From Nemertoderma westbladi (lineage: Eukaryota > Xenacoelomorpha > Nemertodermatida > Nemertodermatidae): a stretch of 64,000 nt of DNA. Location: assembly GCA_032718475.1 (NCBI GenBank), contig JAUCBJ010007556.1:1-64000 (forward strand). Direction: 5' to 3'. Shown here piece by piece: positions 50,248 through 61,425 of this stretch (positions within the stretch are counted from its first letter, which is position 1; every line of letters begins with the position of its first letter). The notes beneath the pieces are model-generated. The model worked only from the letters and a program-made list of their open reading frames with translations, was not told the origin of the DNA and made no database searches. The position numbers and the translations under genes are program-made.

Positions 50248-52741
50248 TAGAGGTAGGGGGTATGGGTCAGATTTTTGGTGATGCTCTCCAAATTAGCTTG
50301 GGACATATTTTTTCGATGCATTAGGGCATATGGGCATAATATTCACAAAAAATTTGAAATTTTAGTCCAAATTCATCAGCAGCAAGCAAAAAAATTGAGC
50401 GGTACCCACAATGCGCTCGAGCGATAATGGATTTATGATAATTTTGCTTATATACCAACTTCTTATAGTCGTATTGACTTGATTTTGGTTTTATTTTAAT
50501 CGCAATCGCAATTTAGTGTGGGTAGATGTCACCATTTAGTCATTAAACACTATATTTCTTAAGATATGGGTCATTTGCCATACAATTTTCATTTTTATTT
50601 CGTACCGATTGGCGTCAGATCTTATAAGTAGCACAGCAATGCATTATACAATTGTATTTTTTTATGTATTTTTTATTTTTTTTTTATGTATTTAAGTATA
50701 TTTATTTATTTTTTTGTTTCTTTGCTGAAGAATTTGTAAATATCACTTGCATTCGTGAAATTTCATCAGTCGAATGTTGAATAATTCCCATTCTCCTATA
50801 ACTGCACAGGTCAAGATTTGATCTTTATACACATTATGGATGTCAGTCATCTGGAACAAGCTATTTCCAGAATGTACCAGGATTCATCCTTCCCAAGTGC
50901 TCGACTACATATTCGAACTGTTTCCTAGTTGTTCTTTGTAGTACCATATGTCAGTTTGTACCATAGTTTCTTGCCTTTTATAGGCTTATCCCAGATTGTG
51001 GCGCACATGCTATTTTATTGGTACAGATCTGATTGATTACTTATTCATAATGATGGATGGGTGGGTGGATGGATGTCTTGGACAGTGATAGCGTTGTTAC
51101 TTGTTATCTGGAAAATATCATCATTAGAAGGAAGTTTGATTTGTTCTCTGTTGTTTCTAGAAGCAACGTGGCTCTCATCTGATAATAACACAGCTGGATT
51201 CTCAACCATTCCCTCATGGGAAATCTTAATGAGCCGAAACAAATTTGGTCTGGCAATAACATCAGACTTATGATAACGTTTGGAAAAAGCCTTTAAATGC
51301 GGCTTTTCAGAATTGATTCATGCTTATCAAGTGAGGTGCATGGTCCATATTTTACAATCTTAAAGAAGCTTCATAGTATAATCATTATGAGCGAATGTGT
51401 AATCATGTAATCACAGTGAGATGCTATGCCTATTTTATTTAGAAGCCTCTGTTTCTGGAGAGCTTTTTGGCTTTGAGACAATCTATCCTCCCTTTCACGG
51501 AGAATGGATCAAACTTGTCGAGAAATTCTTTCAACAATGCCTTTTCAGCCTGATATACAGTACTGTAACACCATATCATCAGTGCGAATCCCTTAGCAGT
51601 GAACTTGGCATTACGAAATTTTGCTACTACCGCCAAGTGTCTAAGTTTGGCAAGATCCCTTTCAGCTTCAATATTATGTCTTGGAAGTTGTATCAGATCT
51701 TCAGGATCAATCCCAAACAATTCAGTATCTCGTGATTTCTCCCCTGCCTCTTTCGAAAATCCATATTCTCGACCACCAACTACACTGAATATGAATTACC
51801 TCAGCCCTCAGCTGCATGAAGGCACATTTTATGCATAATGGCCTTATCAAAATCAGTTTGGGGATTTCTTACAGGATTTCTTGTCTTAGCCAGATTGTTC
51901 AAAACAGTTAAGCAAAGGCAATGTAAAGAATGCAACTAATGCAAGGGTTTGGAGCTCTGTAAGGAAAAATTCACAGCTGATATATACAGTAGATTACATG
52001 CATCCACAAGTAAGTTTGTCTTGTATGTCTCTTGTAGAAGCATCTGCAGCAATGGAGGGCATGAAGAAGAGATACATAGCCAAGCTTTGTGAAGCGCCGT
52101 TCATGATACAATTATCATATATTTTACTTGGCCTTCACGTTCTACAATAAGGTCAGAATTGGCTGACTTGTCATGAGTGACAAGTTTAAGCAAGACATGA
52201 ATGCCAGCAATCAGTAAAGCTTTCTTGCCCCTAAAAAAAGGCCTCAAAGATGGATTTATTGCCTCTAACCTATCTCCTGATTTTACAGATAAATCAAGCT
52301 GAGATAATACACAATACAGTAATATTTAAATTATCCAATCCTTCTACAGTATGACCTCATTAGGCATCACCAGATGCTAGATTCGGCATTATAGGAATTT
52401 TCTGAATCGAATGACATATCACATGCCCATATAAACTAGCTTTTTAAAATTTATTTATTTTTTATGTCAGAATTATAGTAAAAATACGATAAATTTTGTT
52501 AAATCTACCATAACTTAAGAAATTTAGTGTTTAATGACTAAATGGTGACATCTACAACAGTACCCCCACTAAATCGACCATTGCGATTTAAATGAGTCCA
52601 ATATCAAGTCAATACGACCATAAGAAGTTGGTATTTTTTGTATTTGATATTTAAAATTTTTGTGAATATTATGCCCAAATGCATCGAAAAAACATGTCCC
52701 AAGGTGATTCTGAAGACATGACCTTATACCCCCTACCTCTA
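50248..52741. mobile_element. 2.5-kb inverted-repeat transposon with 7-bp target duplication
   Basis: The ends read inward as TAGAGGTAGGGGGTAT. Inverted similarity continues, with gaps, for about 300-350 bp, including GGGACAT-TTTTTCGATGCA, GGGCATAATATTCACAAA and GATGTCACCATTTAGTCATT. Direct repeats ATATGAG lie outside both ends (50,241-50,247 and 52,742-52,748). TAGAG ends fit the YARNG-type ends described for hAT transposons, although those usually make 8-bp duplications. The interior carries short minus-strand coding remnants. No complete transposase is visible. Confidence 0.82.
51045..51720 (-). pseudogene. Coding remnants inside transposon
   Basis: Two minus-strand frames look protein-like in composition: 51,720-51,439 (GIDPEDLIQLPRHNIEAERD, then LAKLRHLAVVAKFRNAKF and EKALLKEFLDKFDPF) and 51,242-51,045 (LSDESHVASRNNREQIKLPS). 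They share strand and spacing, so they may be pieces of one broken gene carried by the transposon. I do not recognise the protein. No DDE or BED motif is visible, so calling it transposase would be a guess. Confidence 0.4.
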
Positions 52742-54192
52742 ATATGAGATAAAATGTGAGTGTTTGACATATGCAATGTAGAGTTTGGATTTGGTAGAGT
52801 TTGGAAAATGCAAATTATTGATCCAAACTCGACCATATTCATGTCCAAACTCAACATTCTGCAGTTAAGCAGTTCGAAACTCTACCATCTTAATTGCCAA
52901 ACTCTTACAAATTATCACTGTTGTAAGCAGTGTGATATTGAGAGGGAAGTTTAAATTTGAAACTGAATTCTAAAACTTTAATCATTATTTTTAATAATTT
53001 ATGCTGACTGCTGAAACATTCTATAGTCAGTCTGTATGTAGCAGGGTTAAGTAATTTATAATCTACTTTAAACAAAATTATAAATTAATAGTTACTGTTG
53101 AATAGAGCCGGTTTGTCTATCGACCAGTTCAGACTGAAGTAGTTTCTGTTTTAAAGAGTTTCAGTTTGGCTTACTGCCAGATCGCTCACCCATGGTTGTA
53201 TTCCCCGGCTTAATGAGTCTTGAGGATTCTCGGAATTTATCAACTTTGATGTGATTTATTTAACAATAAATGATGATAAATCATCCATATTTACAAGGAC
53301 CAAACTCGACACAAAATTGTAGAGTTTGGAAAAGGAATCCAAACCCTACACCAGGAAAAGTAGAGTTTGACTGCAATTTTACGTTTTCTGCCCATAATTT
53401 CTTAGCTTTTGAATATCTTTATGTTTTATTGTCAGATTCGCAATCAGTGGAAAAAATGCAATCGAATGATATATACTTCTACCACTTTCCCCGACAGACA
53501 CTTTTCACAGACACTTACATTGAGTAAGGTTAACATCATCACTCATAACTTTAGAATTACATATCTATTAACAAACAGTTTAAAGTTTTGGAATCCTCAT
53601 AAAAGTCCGCACCAAGTGGGATTAAACTAAAATTGTTTAGAATTAGCCAACCCACCCCCCCCCCCCCCCCCCCCCACCCCTTACTTTTCAAAGCGCTTTT
53701 TTTCAATCTTATAACCTCTACAGATACTAATTACATACAAACTGTTCAAATCAACATTAATGAGATATGCAGCAATATAGGCATTTCCACTAAAAACAAG
53801 ACTTCCAATTACTTCATAGTCTCATTCGAACACAATGATTGACTTAGTGGGTATAGACACACGTAATCAATATTAGCAGTTTTAGCCATATTAGCATTTT
53901 GAGCAACAAATAACAGATCAGTTGTTTAGGTTTGGAGAATGAGCGTTTTTTGAGTTATGAGTCAATTTACAATGTTATTATATTTAAAATTACTATCGAC
54001 CAACCCCCCTCCTAATAGAGGCATTACAAAGACGTTGCCTTTTACGTGGCTCGCCCCAGACTTGAATCATTGGGAATAAGTTCGCATGAAGTCTCAATTG
54101 GAAATAAGTAAGGGAACCGTATATTAGTACCGGTGGTATGGGTATACAGTATAATAATATCATCGAATATATAGCAGTATAAGGATGAAACG
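52742..54192. other. Intergenic, with inverted TAGAGTTTGGA motifs and a C-run
   Basis: TAGAGTTTGGA and its complement TCCAAACTC occur repeatedly at 52,775-52,915 and again at 53,295-53,375. They bracket about 380 bp of other sequence, a layout like the subterminal repeats of a small transposon. A run of 21 C lies at 53,655-53,675. The end near 54,193 is the 3' flank of MED29. No coding region was recognised. Confidence 0.5.
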
Positions 54193-54857
54193 TTATTGGT
54201 TGGACGACTGCTGGGAAGATTGCTGCTGCAGCTGATGGGAACATACGAGCAACGCATCGTGGATATCCCGAGCGCTGTTTATCTGAGTCTTTATAAGGGA
54301 GAGATAGTGGGAGTAGGATTGCGTGGCCTCCTGCGGGGGTTGTCCAGGACTCTGGTCCGGGTTAGGGGTGGGGCGTCCCCATACTCATGGGATGAGGGGA
54401 CGTTAAGGGGCGTGTTACGTGAGCTGTCCGCCCCCTGCGAGATGCATTCGTAGGCGAGTCGCAGGTTGAGATCGGCCTGGTCGCAGACCGAGTAGAACTC
54501 CTCCAATGCGCGATCGACCCTCGGGGCGTTACTCTCCAGCCCAACGAATTGGTTCACGTCGATCTGGGCGTTCTGGCTGAAGTTCAACCCCGCGACTTTC
54601 AGTAGATTCGTGACGCTTTCTTTGAGTCGCGGAATGATCGCCTTAAACTCGTCAATGGGATCGGTTCGCGCGACACCGCTGGGAATCGCCACGCCTATTT
54701 GTTCCGAAATCGGACCTGGTGGATGTTGTTGTTGCTGGGGAGATGGCATGGGTTGTTGCATGTGTTGTTGTTGCTGGAAGTGTTGCATTCCAGCCAGCAT
54801 AGCCGGAGATTGGCCTCCGCTAAGGTGCTGCGGAGTCTGGGGACTGGCGTAGGCCAT
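54193..54857 (-). CDS. MED29: Mediator complex subunit 29 (Intersex homologue), apparent frameshift
   Basis: Subunit of the Mediator tail module, which bridges transcription factors and RNA polymerase II in the nucleus. The ATG at 54,857 opens a Q/P/M-rich N-terminus (residues 1-60), then the conserved core TDPIDEFKAIIPRLKESVTN, LLKVAGLNFSQNAQID and RALEEFYSVCDQADLNLRLA, then YECISQGADSSRNTP, all matching MED29 in order. This frame leaves the family at about residue 158 and stops at 54,291. The expected C-terminal helix is present in the next frame (SYSHYLSLIKTQINSARDIH then DALLVCSHQLQQ) and ends in TAA at 54,195-54,193. A one-base loss between about 54,370 and 54,395, in a G/C homopolymer zone, would explain this. 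No introns. A sequencing error is likelier than loss of an essential gene. Confidence 0.92.
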
Positions 54858-55339
54858 AATTATGTAGGCCTATGAGACAGCTGGGCGTGGGTGAATTCAG
54901 ACAGATAGGTGACGGTCCCGGTGAGGTACAGCTGTACAGAGACTGACGGTGAATTTAGCTGACACACTACCGATTAACGAGTATACCGACCTGCCGACTG
55001 AGCGACACATTAAGCAAGGTGCCAACTTTTCATTTAGGGCTACTCATCTCACGTGGCGTGGGTTAAACTGAACTCAGTATTCGTATGCATACGATAGCTA
55101 TCGTATTTGCCTATCCCTATCGTATTTGAGTCAATCGTATTTGAGTCAACCGTACAGCCGTATAGCCTACAGATATCTGCGCTGCACTTGTTACAGCCTA
55201 CTACTGTACTAAGTAGTACTACTGTAGCTTCTTGTACTTGGTTATTATTGGTTCATTTATCCTTCCTTGCCTTACAGCCTTAACTTTACCAGCTTACTGC
55301 ATACTGTAATACAGGTTAACATTAATTAATCATTGAAAT
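54858..55339. other. MED29 5' flank; no gene recognised
   Basis: This holds the presumed promoter of MED29 on the minus strand, ending at the left boundary of the LTR-like repeat. ATACGATAGCTATCGTAT-type palindromic phrases and TCGTATTTGAGTCAA repeats occur at about 55,085-55,150. No clear core promoter motif was assigned. Confidence 0.4.
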
Positions 55340-56856
55340 TGTTGTGTCCTCTACGGTAGGGGACTACCCTACAGCCTACAAATCTACTAATACGAAGCTA
55401 TAGAATATCTCTATCCGTAAAGTCCAGTAGTATACCGCTTACCAGATCCTAGTAACGATGTATCTTACTAGTAACTTGCCGCGGTGTGATTTATATGGTT
55501 TATATACGAGCTAGGTGGGTTACAGACCTAGCGTAACAATACTGATCTCCCTGTCTGAATCAGCCTAAAAGGGGTCGTGCCTAAATGTAACAATAACTGA
55601 TCCCCCTGTACGAAATCAGTCTAAGAAGGGTCGGGCCTAATGTAACAATAACTGATGCTCTAGGCAAACAACAGTTTAATAACGAAAATGAAATACTCCC
55701 TCTTGCCGTAACTAAATATCAGATCCTAATTTTACAAATACCGAAAGTACGATAAATATATTCTGCCTAAAGTGATCTAAAGTGCGCTATAACTAGTAGA
55801 ATTCTAAGGGTAAATATGTTTTAGGGCGTGTGTGTGTGTGTGTGGGTGTGTTACAATAAAACAATTTTGGTGTATATCATTTCACTAGGGTTTAGTGATT
55901 TTCTGACCGAAATAATACCATGCAGCCGTGCGCTAGCTACTAAAATAAGCTAGTCGCGTTTGTAGAACTTTATACTTACAAATGACGTCAAAGCTCTCTC
56001 CTTCCTATCCACAACTCAACTGGGCAACCACGGTGTTAGTAACTACACCCGTGATCGGCACAAATACCAGATTCTGGTTGTAAGATAAGAAATAGGGGTT
56101 AATTGCTACCGTACGTTAGCTGATCTGGTATACAAATTTGATTCTAGAACTTTGTTGCTGCGGTAGTTAGCAGCAATACCTATCAGTACGTGGCAGCGTG
56201 GCAAGGCGTGGTAGGATATTAATAAAACCTCCCTAGGCCAAGCCGTGTGCCTGTAGCAGTAATACTCCTTGCCTGATCAAATAACCAACTTCAGGCAGGG
56301 GGGGGGGGGGGGGGGGGGCGGTGGGTACTAATGTATATTCTACAGAGCGAACCGGTACCAAACGGTCAGTACTGCGAATCACTAAATTATGAAACATATG
56401 CTGTCTGTACCTAATATGTACTCGCGTACTGACGGACGGCAATAATTCGCACCTGTGAGGTATACAGGTAACCCAGGGATTCACACTACTGACAAGGGGG
56501 GGGGGGGGGGGGGGGGGGGTTCTGCCTAAAATATAGTTATTTGATCCTAAATTTGCGGCGTCCCAGGACGGCGTCACGCTTACCCTGATCTATAGGTCTT
56601 ACGTCGGGCAAGGGCGTCAAACAAAGTCTTACCTTCCTCATAAAGCGGGCGCTGCATGGCAAGTGGAGTATCTCGAAGGGCGAAGGGGGTGCGCGGTCTA
56701 AGCTAATGTGGGCGCTAGCGTGTTGTGGACATCCTTTCCCTGCGTTGCTGACGGCCTAACGGTCTAGGCGGCCATCTTCCCGATGCTTGTTTGTCCCAAA
56801 GTTGGACGTTCAGAAAAGTACATGTTCAGAAGTTGATAGTATATTTACAGTTTACA
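55340..56856 (-). repeat. LTR-like direct repeat, left copy (element 3' end)
   Basis: 1,517 bp. It contains three diverged tandem phrases of GTAACAATA-CTGATC type (55,530-55,660), a GT-repeat at about 55,828-55,850, and G-runs at 56,298-56,318 (21) and 56,496-56,519 (24). It lacks the 280-bp block found at 59,424-59,703 in the other copy; the joint lies at 55,469/55,470, next to an AGTAAC microhomology. The stop codon of the internal ORF lies a few codons inside its right edge. Confidence 0.75.
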
Positions 56857-58152
56857 AAACGAGTTCGAGTTTAGTTCGAACTGGAGCTGCATCTCCCTTT
56901 CGCGTTGATCTGTTTCCTGTTGTTGTACCGCTAACTCCGCTTCCTGTATAGCTAAACGAGTGTTTATTTGTCGCGCTTCCAACTTGACACGAGCGTCGGA
57001 TGCTGCTTTCTTCCGTGCTAACTCAGCTGCGTTTACCGCCGCAACTCGCGCTAGCTCGTCAGCCGCTGCCTGTCATACTAACTCGTCAGCTGCTGCCGCC
57101 TGTCGTGCTAACTCGTCAGCTGCTGCCGCCGCGGCCGCTTCTCGCGCTAAGTCCTCCTCCAGTCTCCGCATCTCTGATGCTTTGAACTCAGCCTGCGCTT
57201 GAAGTTTCGCAAGTTTCGCTACATCCTCTCTGCGCTGTCTTTCTCCTTCGATGGCGATATGCGCCATCTGCCGTTGCGCTTCTTCCTTGACGACTTGTTG
57301 TCGGCGTGCGACCTCATGTTGTTGTCGAGTAATTACAGACGCTGTTCTACTAACGTCGCCAACGTCGCTCCGCACACTAACGAACGATCTATCCAGTGGT
57401 GGATTTTGGTAGGCTCGCGAGCCTTCCGTAGTAAGAACTTCCGTCGTCCCTTGCGGTTCGACTTCCGGTTCTTCGATCGGTACGCCGTTTCTACGAAGAA
57501 AATTGGTGAGCGTCCCTAACCTCCCGTCCAGGCAGTATAGTTCTTCTTCCTCTTCGGGTTGTAACAACGCGTCCGAAACTGACTCACCTAGCAGTTGGTC
57601 TAACTGCTCCTGTTGAGCCGATCTTATTTCTGACTTAAACTGGATAATGCTTTCTCTCGCACTTACCAATTTATCTATTATCTTTACCTGAGTAAAGTTG
57701 TCTCCACGCAACTCTGCAAGTTCGTGTAAACCTTTCAGTTTATCTACGGAGGCATGTACCCTACTTTCTATCCTTACCTGTAAGGTGTAGAACTCGTATC
57801 TCGACATCGGGGTGGTTAACTCGCTTAAAACGCGAAAACCTTCTCCGAGGTTTCGAGTAATCTGGGCCATGTGTCCTCCTATACTTCTAATGACATTTTC
57901 TTGGCTTCCCGCCAAGCTTACCATGTCTGGTTCCCGTGACCTAGTCTGCGGGACTGCAAGGAAATCCTCGATCCTGCCGTCGCCACGCATTGCGGCTTCC
58001 GGTATTTCCGTTTGGGGTACCGGCGACGCACGCGGTGTGACATCGGTGGAATCTCGGGTTCTCCTTCTCGGTTCGTCTACTGTCGATCTGTCCGGGTCGC
58101 ACGAGTCATAGTCGGTAGGGGGGTATCGAGTCAAATGCGGTGTGTCACTCAT
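56845..58152 (-). pseudogene. Coiled-coil ORF of the LTR-like element, one in-frame stop
   Basis: The ORF starts at the ATG at 58,152 and is open to a TGA at 57,073. It then continues in the same frame through about 75 more codons to a TAA at 56,847-56,845, just inside the LTR-like repeat. The N-terminus (1-75) is polar and rich in D, P and R. The middle (about 90-230) looks helical. The C-terminus from about 285 is a strong A/E/R/Q coiled coil containing repeated DELARQAAAA modules. The premature stop lies in one of these modules where a sister copy has CGA, so a C-to-T change explains it. No zinc knuckle and no enzyme motif. By position and composition a Gag-like structural role is possible, but I do not recognise the family. 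Confidence 0.55.
57408..57427. repeat. 20-bp palindromic insert, copy 1
   Basis: GGTAGGCTCGCGAGCCTTCC, with the perfect palindrome AGGCTCGCGAGCCT at its core. It lies inside the coiled-coil ORF, where it reads as EGSRAY on the minus strand. Confidence 0.8.
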
Positions 58153-59294
58153 GTCTTATTATATACGTCAAGTACGGGTAATAAAATGTCAAAGTATCTG
58201 AATGTTGAAATGTCAAACTTACCTTGGCATATATAGTGCATATATACCCTAACCGGTACAAATAAATCAACAAAGTCAGAATGTCGAAATGTCAAAATGT
58301 CGAAATGTCCAAATGTCAAACTTACCTTGATATATATATATCATATATATACCCTAACCAGTACAAATAAAACTAACAAAGTATATAATAAAATATGTAA
58401 TAATCTAGCCTACCAGCTAAATTTGTACGAATAAATGAGATAACGGTATACGTTACCAAAATGTAGATCAACAAGTACAAATAATAGGCAAAACAGCAAC
58501 GTCTAATGGGAAAATAAGTACCAATAACACTACTAATTAGACAGTGAAACCCACAAATTTTGAGTACTACTGTGCTTTCTTAAGTTTGAACGACACGAGT
58601 CATAAAACTTACGCTCCTTTGATCTTCCAGTCGTGCAAATTCCCAAATACAAACCGGACGTGGGTCTTTCGGTTTTTCGGTGGCGCGGACGAATTTTTTG
58701 TCTCCCAAACTTTGCGAAAAGCGGTCTAATCCTCGAAGCGGTCCAGAAATGAGTCCTTGAGTCCTGAAAAGTTGAAGGTGAGAGTTTTACTTCTACTCTA
58801 CGAAAATCTTCCTAGGTAACGATACAACTTGGTCTTTAAACCCTATGTACCTTTTCAAGTACCGAAAATAACACCGCACACACACGGCGTAAAACAAAAT
58901 GCTACAAACTAACTATTAGCTAGTCAAATATTAAATACAAAAGTACTAGCTACCCTAAAAGCCTACTGAAGCAGGGGACGTTCTACAAATTACTAAATTT
59001 TACTAACCTTAAGATTTTAAATATCTCCTACTTACAATAGCTAACAATATATATTTATTTATATCTCACTTTAAAATGCGCACGCACCTTCAGTTAAGAT
59101 ATTTAATAAAATGTATACCTCACTGTTGTGAGGTAAACAAACATATACCACTGCAAAGTATATCTCTCACTTTCGTAAGAAAAATATACCTCACTGTTGT
59201 GAGGGATCAATACTATACACTAATTTGTATAATATATACCTCACTGTTGTGAGGGATCAATACTATACACTAATTTGTATAATATATACCTCAC
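58153..59294. other. Leader region of LTR-like element with 50-bp tandem repeats
   Basis: AT-rich untranslated stretch between the right repeat and the ORF start. ATACCTCACTGTTGTGAGG occurs at about 59,113, and full 50-bp units start at 59,185, 59,235 and 59,285, the last running into the LTR-like repeat. Phrases of the AATGTCGAAATGTC type repeat at 58,185-58,320, next to TATATATA palindromes. No tRNA primer-binding site was recognised next to the LTR edge. Confidence 0.55.
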
Positions 59295-61050
59295 TGTTGT
59301 GTCCTCTACGGTAGGGACTACCCTACAGCCTACAAATCTACTAATACGAAGCTATAGAATATCTCTATCCGTAAAGTCCAGTAGTATACCGCTTACCAGA
59401 TCCTAGTAACGATGTATCTTACTGTAAGACTCTAGTAATGAAACGGGCTCGTACAGTATCTGACAACAAATCCCGGTCCAGGATATCTAAACAAACAGAT
59501 ACAATACACAAACTACTACTGGCGAGGAGCAGAGCCTGGTGTCTATTCTATGTACGTGAGCGGGTCTAATGCCTACGAACTAGACAAAAGGATACCTGTC
59601 CTCTAACCGGTATGGCAGATGTACAGTTACAGTAACAGACCAAACTCACGGGAAAACAATCCCCGCGCAGCGAATCCTAACTATCGCTGACAGTCCTAAA
59701 TACAGTAACTTGCCGCGGTGTGATTTATATGGTTTATATACGAGCTAGGTGGGTTACAGACCTAGCGTAACAATACTGATCTCCCTGTCTGAATCAGCCT
59801 AAAAGGGGTCGTGCCTAAATGTAACAATAACTGATCCCCCTGTACAATATCAGTCTAAGAAGGGTCGGGCCTAATGTAACAATAACTGATGCTCTAGGCA
59901 AACAACAGTTTAATAACGAAAATGAAATACTCCCTCTTGCCGTAACTAAATATCAGATCCTAATTTTACAAATACCGAAAGTACGATAAATATATTCTGC
60001 CTAAAGTGATCTAAAGTGCACTATAACTAGTAGAACTCTAAGGGTAAATATGTTTTAGGGCGTGTGTGTGTGGGTGTGTTACAATAAAACAATTTTGGTG
60101 TATATCATTTCACTAGGTTTTAGTGATTTTCTGACCGAAATAATACTGTGCGCTAGCTACTAAAATAAGCTAGTCGCGTTTGTAGAACTTTATACTTACA
60201 AATGACGTCAAAGCTCTCTCCTTCCTATCCACAACTCAACTGGGCAACCAGGGTGTTAGTAACTACACCCGTGATCGGCACAAATACCAGATTCTGGTAG
60301 TAAGATAAGAAATAGGGGTTAATTGCTACCGTACGTTAGCTGATCTGGTATACAAATTTAATTCTAGAACTTTGTTGCTGCGGTAGTTAGCAGCAATACC
60401 TATCAGTACGTGGCAAGGCGTGGTAGGATATTAATAAAACCTCCCTAGGCCAAGCGGTGTGCCGGTAGCAGAAATACTCCTTGCCTGATCAAATAACCAA
60501 CTTCAGGCAGGGGGGGGGGGGGGTACTAATGTATATTCTACAAAGCGAACCGGTACCAAACGGTCAGTACTGTGAATCACTAAATTATGGAACATATGTT
60601 GTCTGTACCTAATATGTACTCGCGTACTGACGGACAGCAATAATTGTGATGGTAACTGTGAGGTATACAGGTAACCCAGGGATTCACACTACTGACAAGG
60701 GGGGGGGGGGGGGTTCTGCCTAAAATATAGTTATTTGATCCTAAATTTGCGGCGTCCCAGGACGGCGTCACGCTTACCCTGATCTATAGGTCTTACGTCG
60801 GGCAAGGGCGTCAAACAAAGTCTTACCTTCCTCATAAAGCGGGCGCTGCATGGCAAGTGGAGTATCTCGAAGGGCGAAGGGGGTGCGCGGTCTAAGCTAA
60901 TGTGGGCGCTAGCGTGTTGTGGACATCCTTTCCCTGCGTTGCTGACGGCCTAACGGTCTAGGCGGCCATCTTCCCGATGCTTGTTTGTCCCAAAGTTGGA
61001 TGTTCAGAAAAGTACATGTTCAGAAGTTTATAGTATATTTACAGTTTACA
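59295..61050 (-). repeat. LTR-like direct repeat, right copy (element 5' end)
   Basis: 1,756 bp, the longer copy. Its G-runs are shorter (14 at 60,510-60,523 and 15 at 60,699-60,713). On plus its left boundary coincides with the last unit of a 50-bp tandem repeat (ATACCTCACTGTTGTGAGG), which shares TGTTGTG with the LTR start, so the exact edge could differ by several bases. Confidence 0.75.
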
Positions 61051-61339
61051 AAACTTTATCAAATAGAATTGCCAAATAGTTTCGACAAGAAACTAGGTAA
61101 ACTAAGGAAGGGATAAGTTAAGGTGATAACTAGTGATAACCGAAGGCAAACCAGCCCTTTATATACTAAATCTGGGACATAGAATCCACTAGAATTTTCT
61201 AGAGTATTCCATGGCCTCACATTGGAGCAATAAGATATTCCATGCCCTATGATTGGCCCAACTCATCGTTCCATGTGTTGTACGCACCTCATTGGTTTGT
61301 CAATTTGTATGAAATGAAAATAAATTGCCCCAAAATGCA

Positions 61340-61425
61340 AATTTCCCGACTGGGATTCGAACTCGTAACCTATGTAATGCAACCAACGCCTTAACCATCT
61401 GACCACTACGCCACGAGATTAACTA
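61340..61425 (-). repeat. tRNA-derived SINE head or tRNA pseudogene
   Basis: On the minus strand the segment has an A-box-like TGGCGTAGTGG, followed by AGATGGTTAAGGCG, and a B-box-like GAGTTCGAATCCC about 35 bp further on. The spacing and motifs are those of pol III promoters in tRNA-derived SINEs. Acceptor and T-stem pairing are poor, so it is not a functional tRNA. The boundaries of any SINE body are not visible. Confidence 0.55.

Larger units (their letters stand above)
55340..61050 (-). mobile_element. LTR-like element (minus strand) without visible polymerase
   Basis: Two direct repeats, 55,340-56,856 and 59,295-61,050, flank 2.4 kb of internal sequence containing one long minus-strand ORF. 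The repeats start TGTTGTGTCC and end TTTACA on plus, so on the element strand they run from TG to CA, as LTRs do. By eye the copies are almost identical apart from G-run lengths and one 280-bp block present only in the right copy, so the duplication is recent. No reverse transcriptase, integrase or protease was found inside, and the flanks (GAAAT and AAACT) do not form a target duplication. It may be a non-autonomous LTR retrotransposon, one unit of a recombined tandem, or a segmental duplication. Confidence 0.6.

Noticed and set aside
57199-58236. Plus-strand ORFs opposite the coiled-coil frame
   Set aside because: They are antisense shadows; the minus frame alone shows coherent coiled-coil composition and modular repeats.
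56233-60771. Proline-run ORFs across poly-G tracts in both LTR-like repeats
   Set aside because: The open frames depend on homopolymers whose length differs between the two copies, and they do not match each other beyond the tract.
55340-61050. Calling the element a definite Gypsy, BEL or Copia retrotransposon
   Set aside because: No polymerase, integrase, primer-binding site or target duplication was visible, so a superfamily name would be a guess.
61340-61425. Functional tRNA gene
   Set aside because: Box A and box B motifs exist, but the acceptor and T stems do not pair, so it is a tRNA-derived repeat at best.
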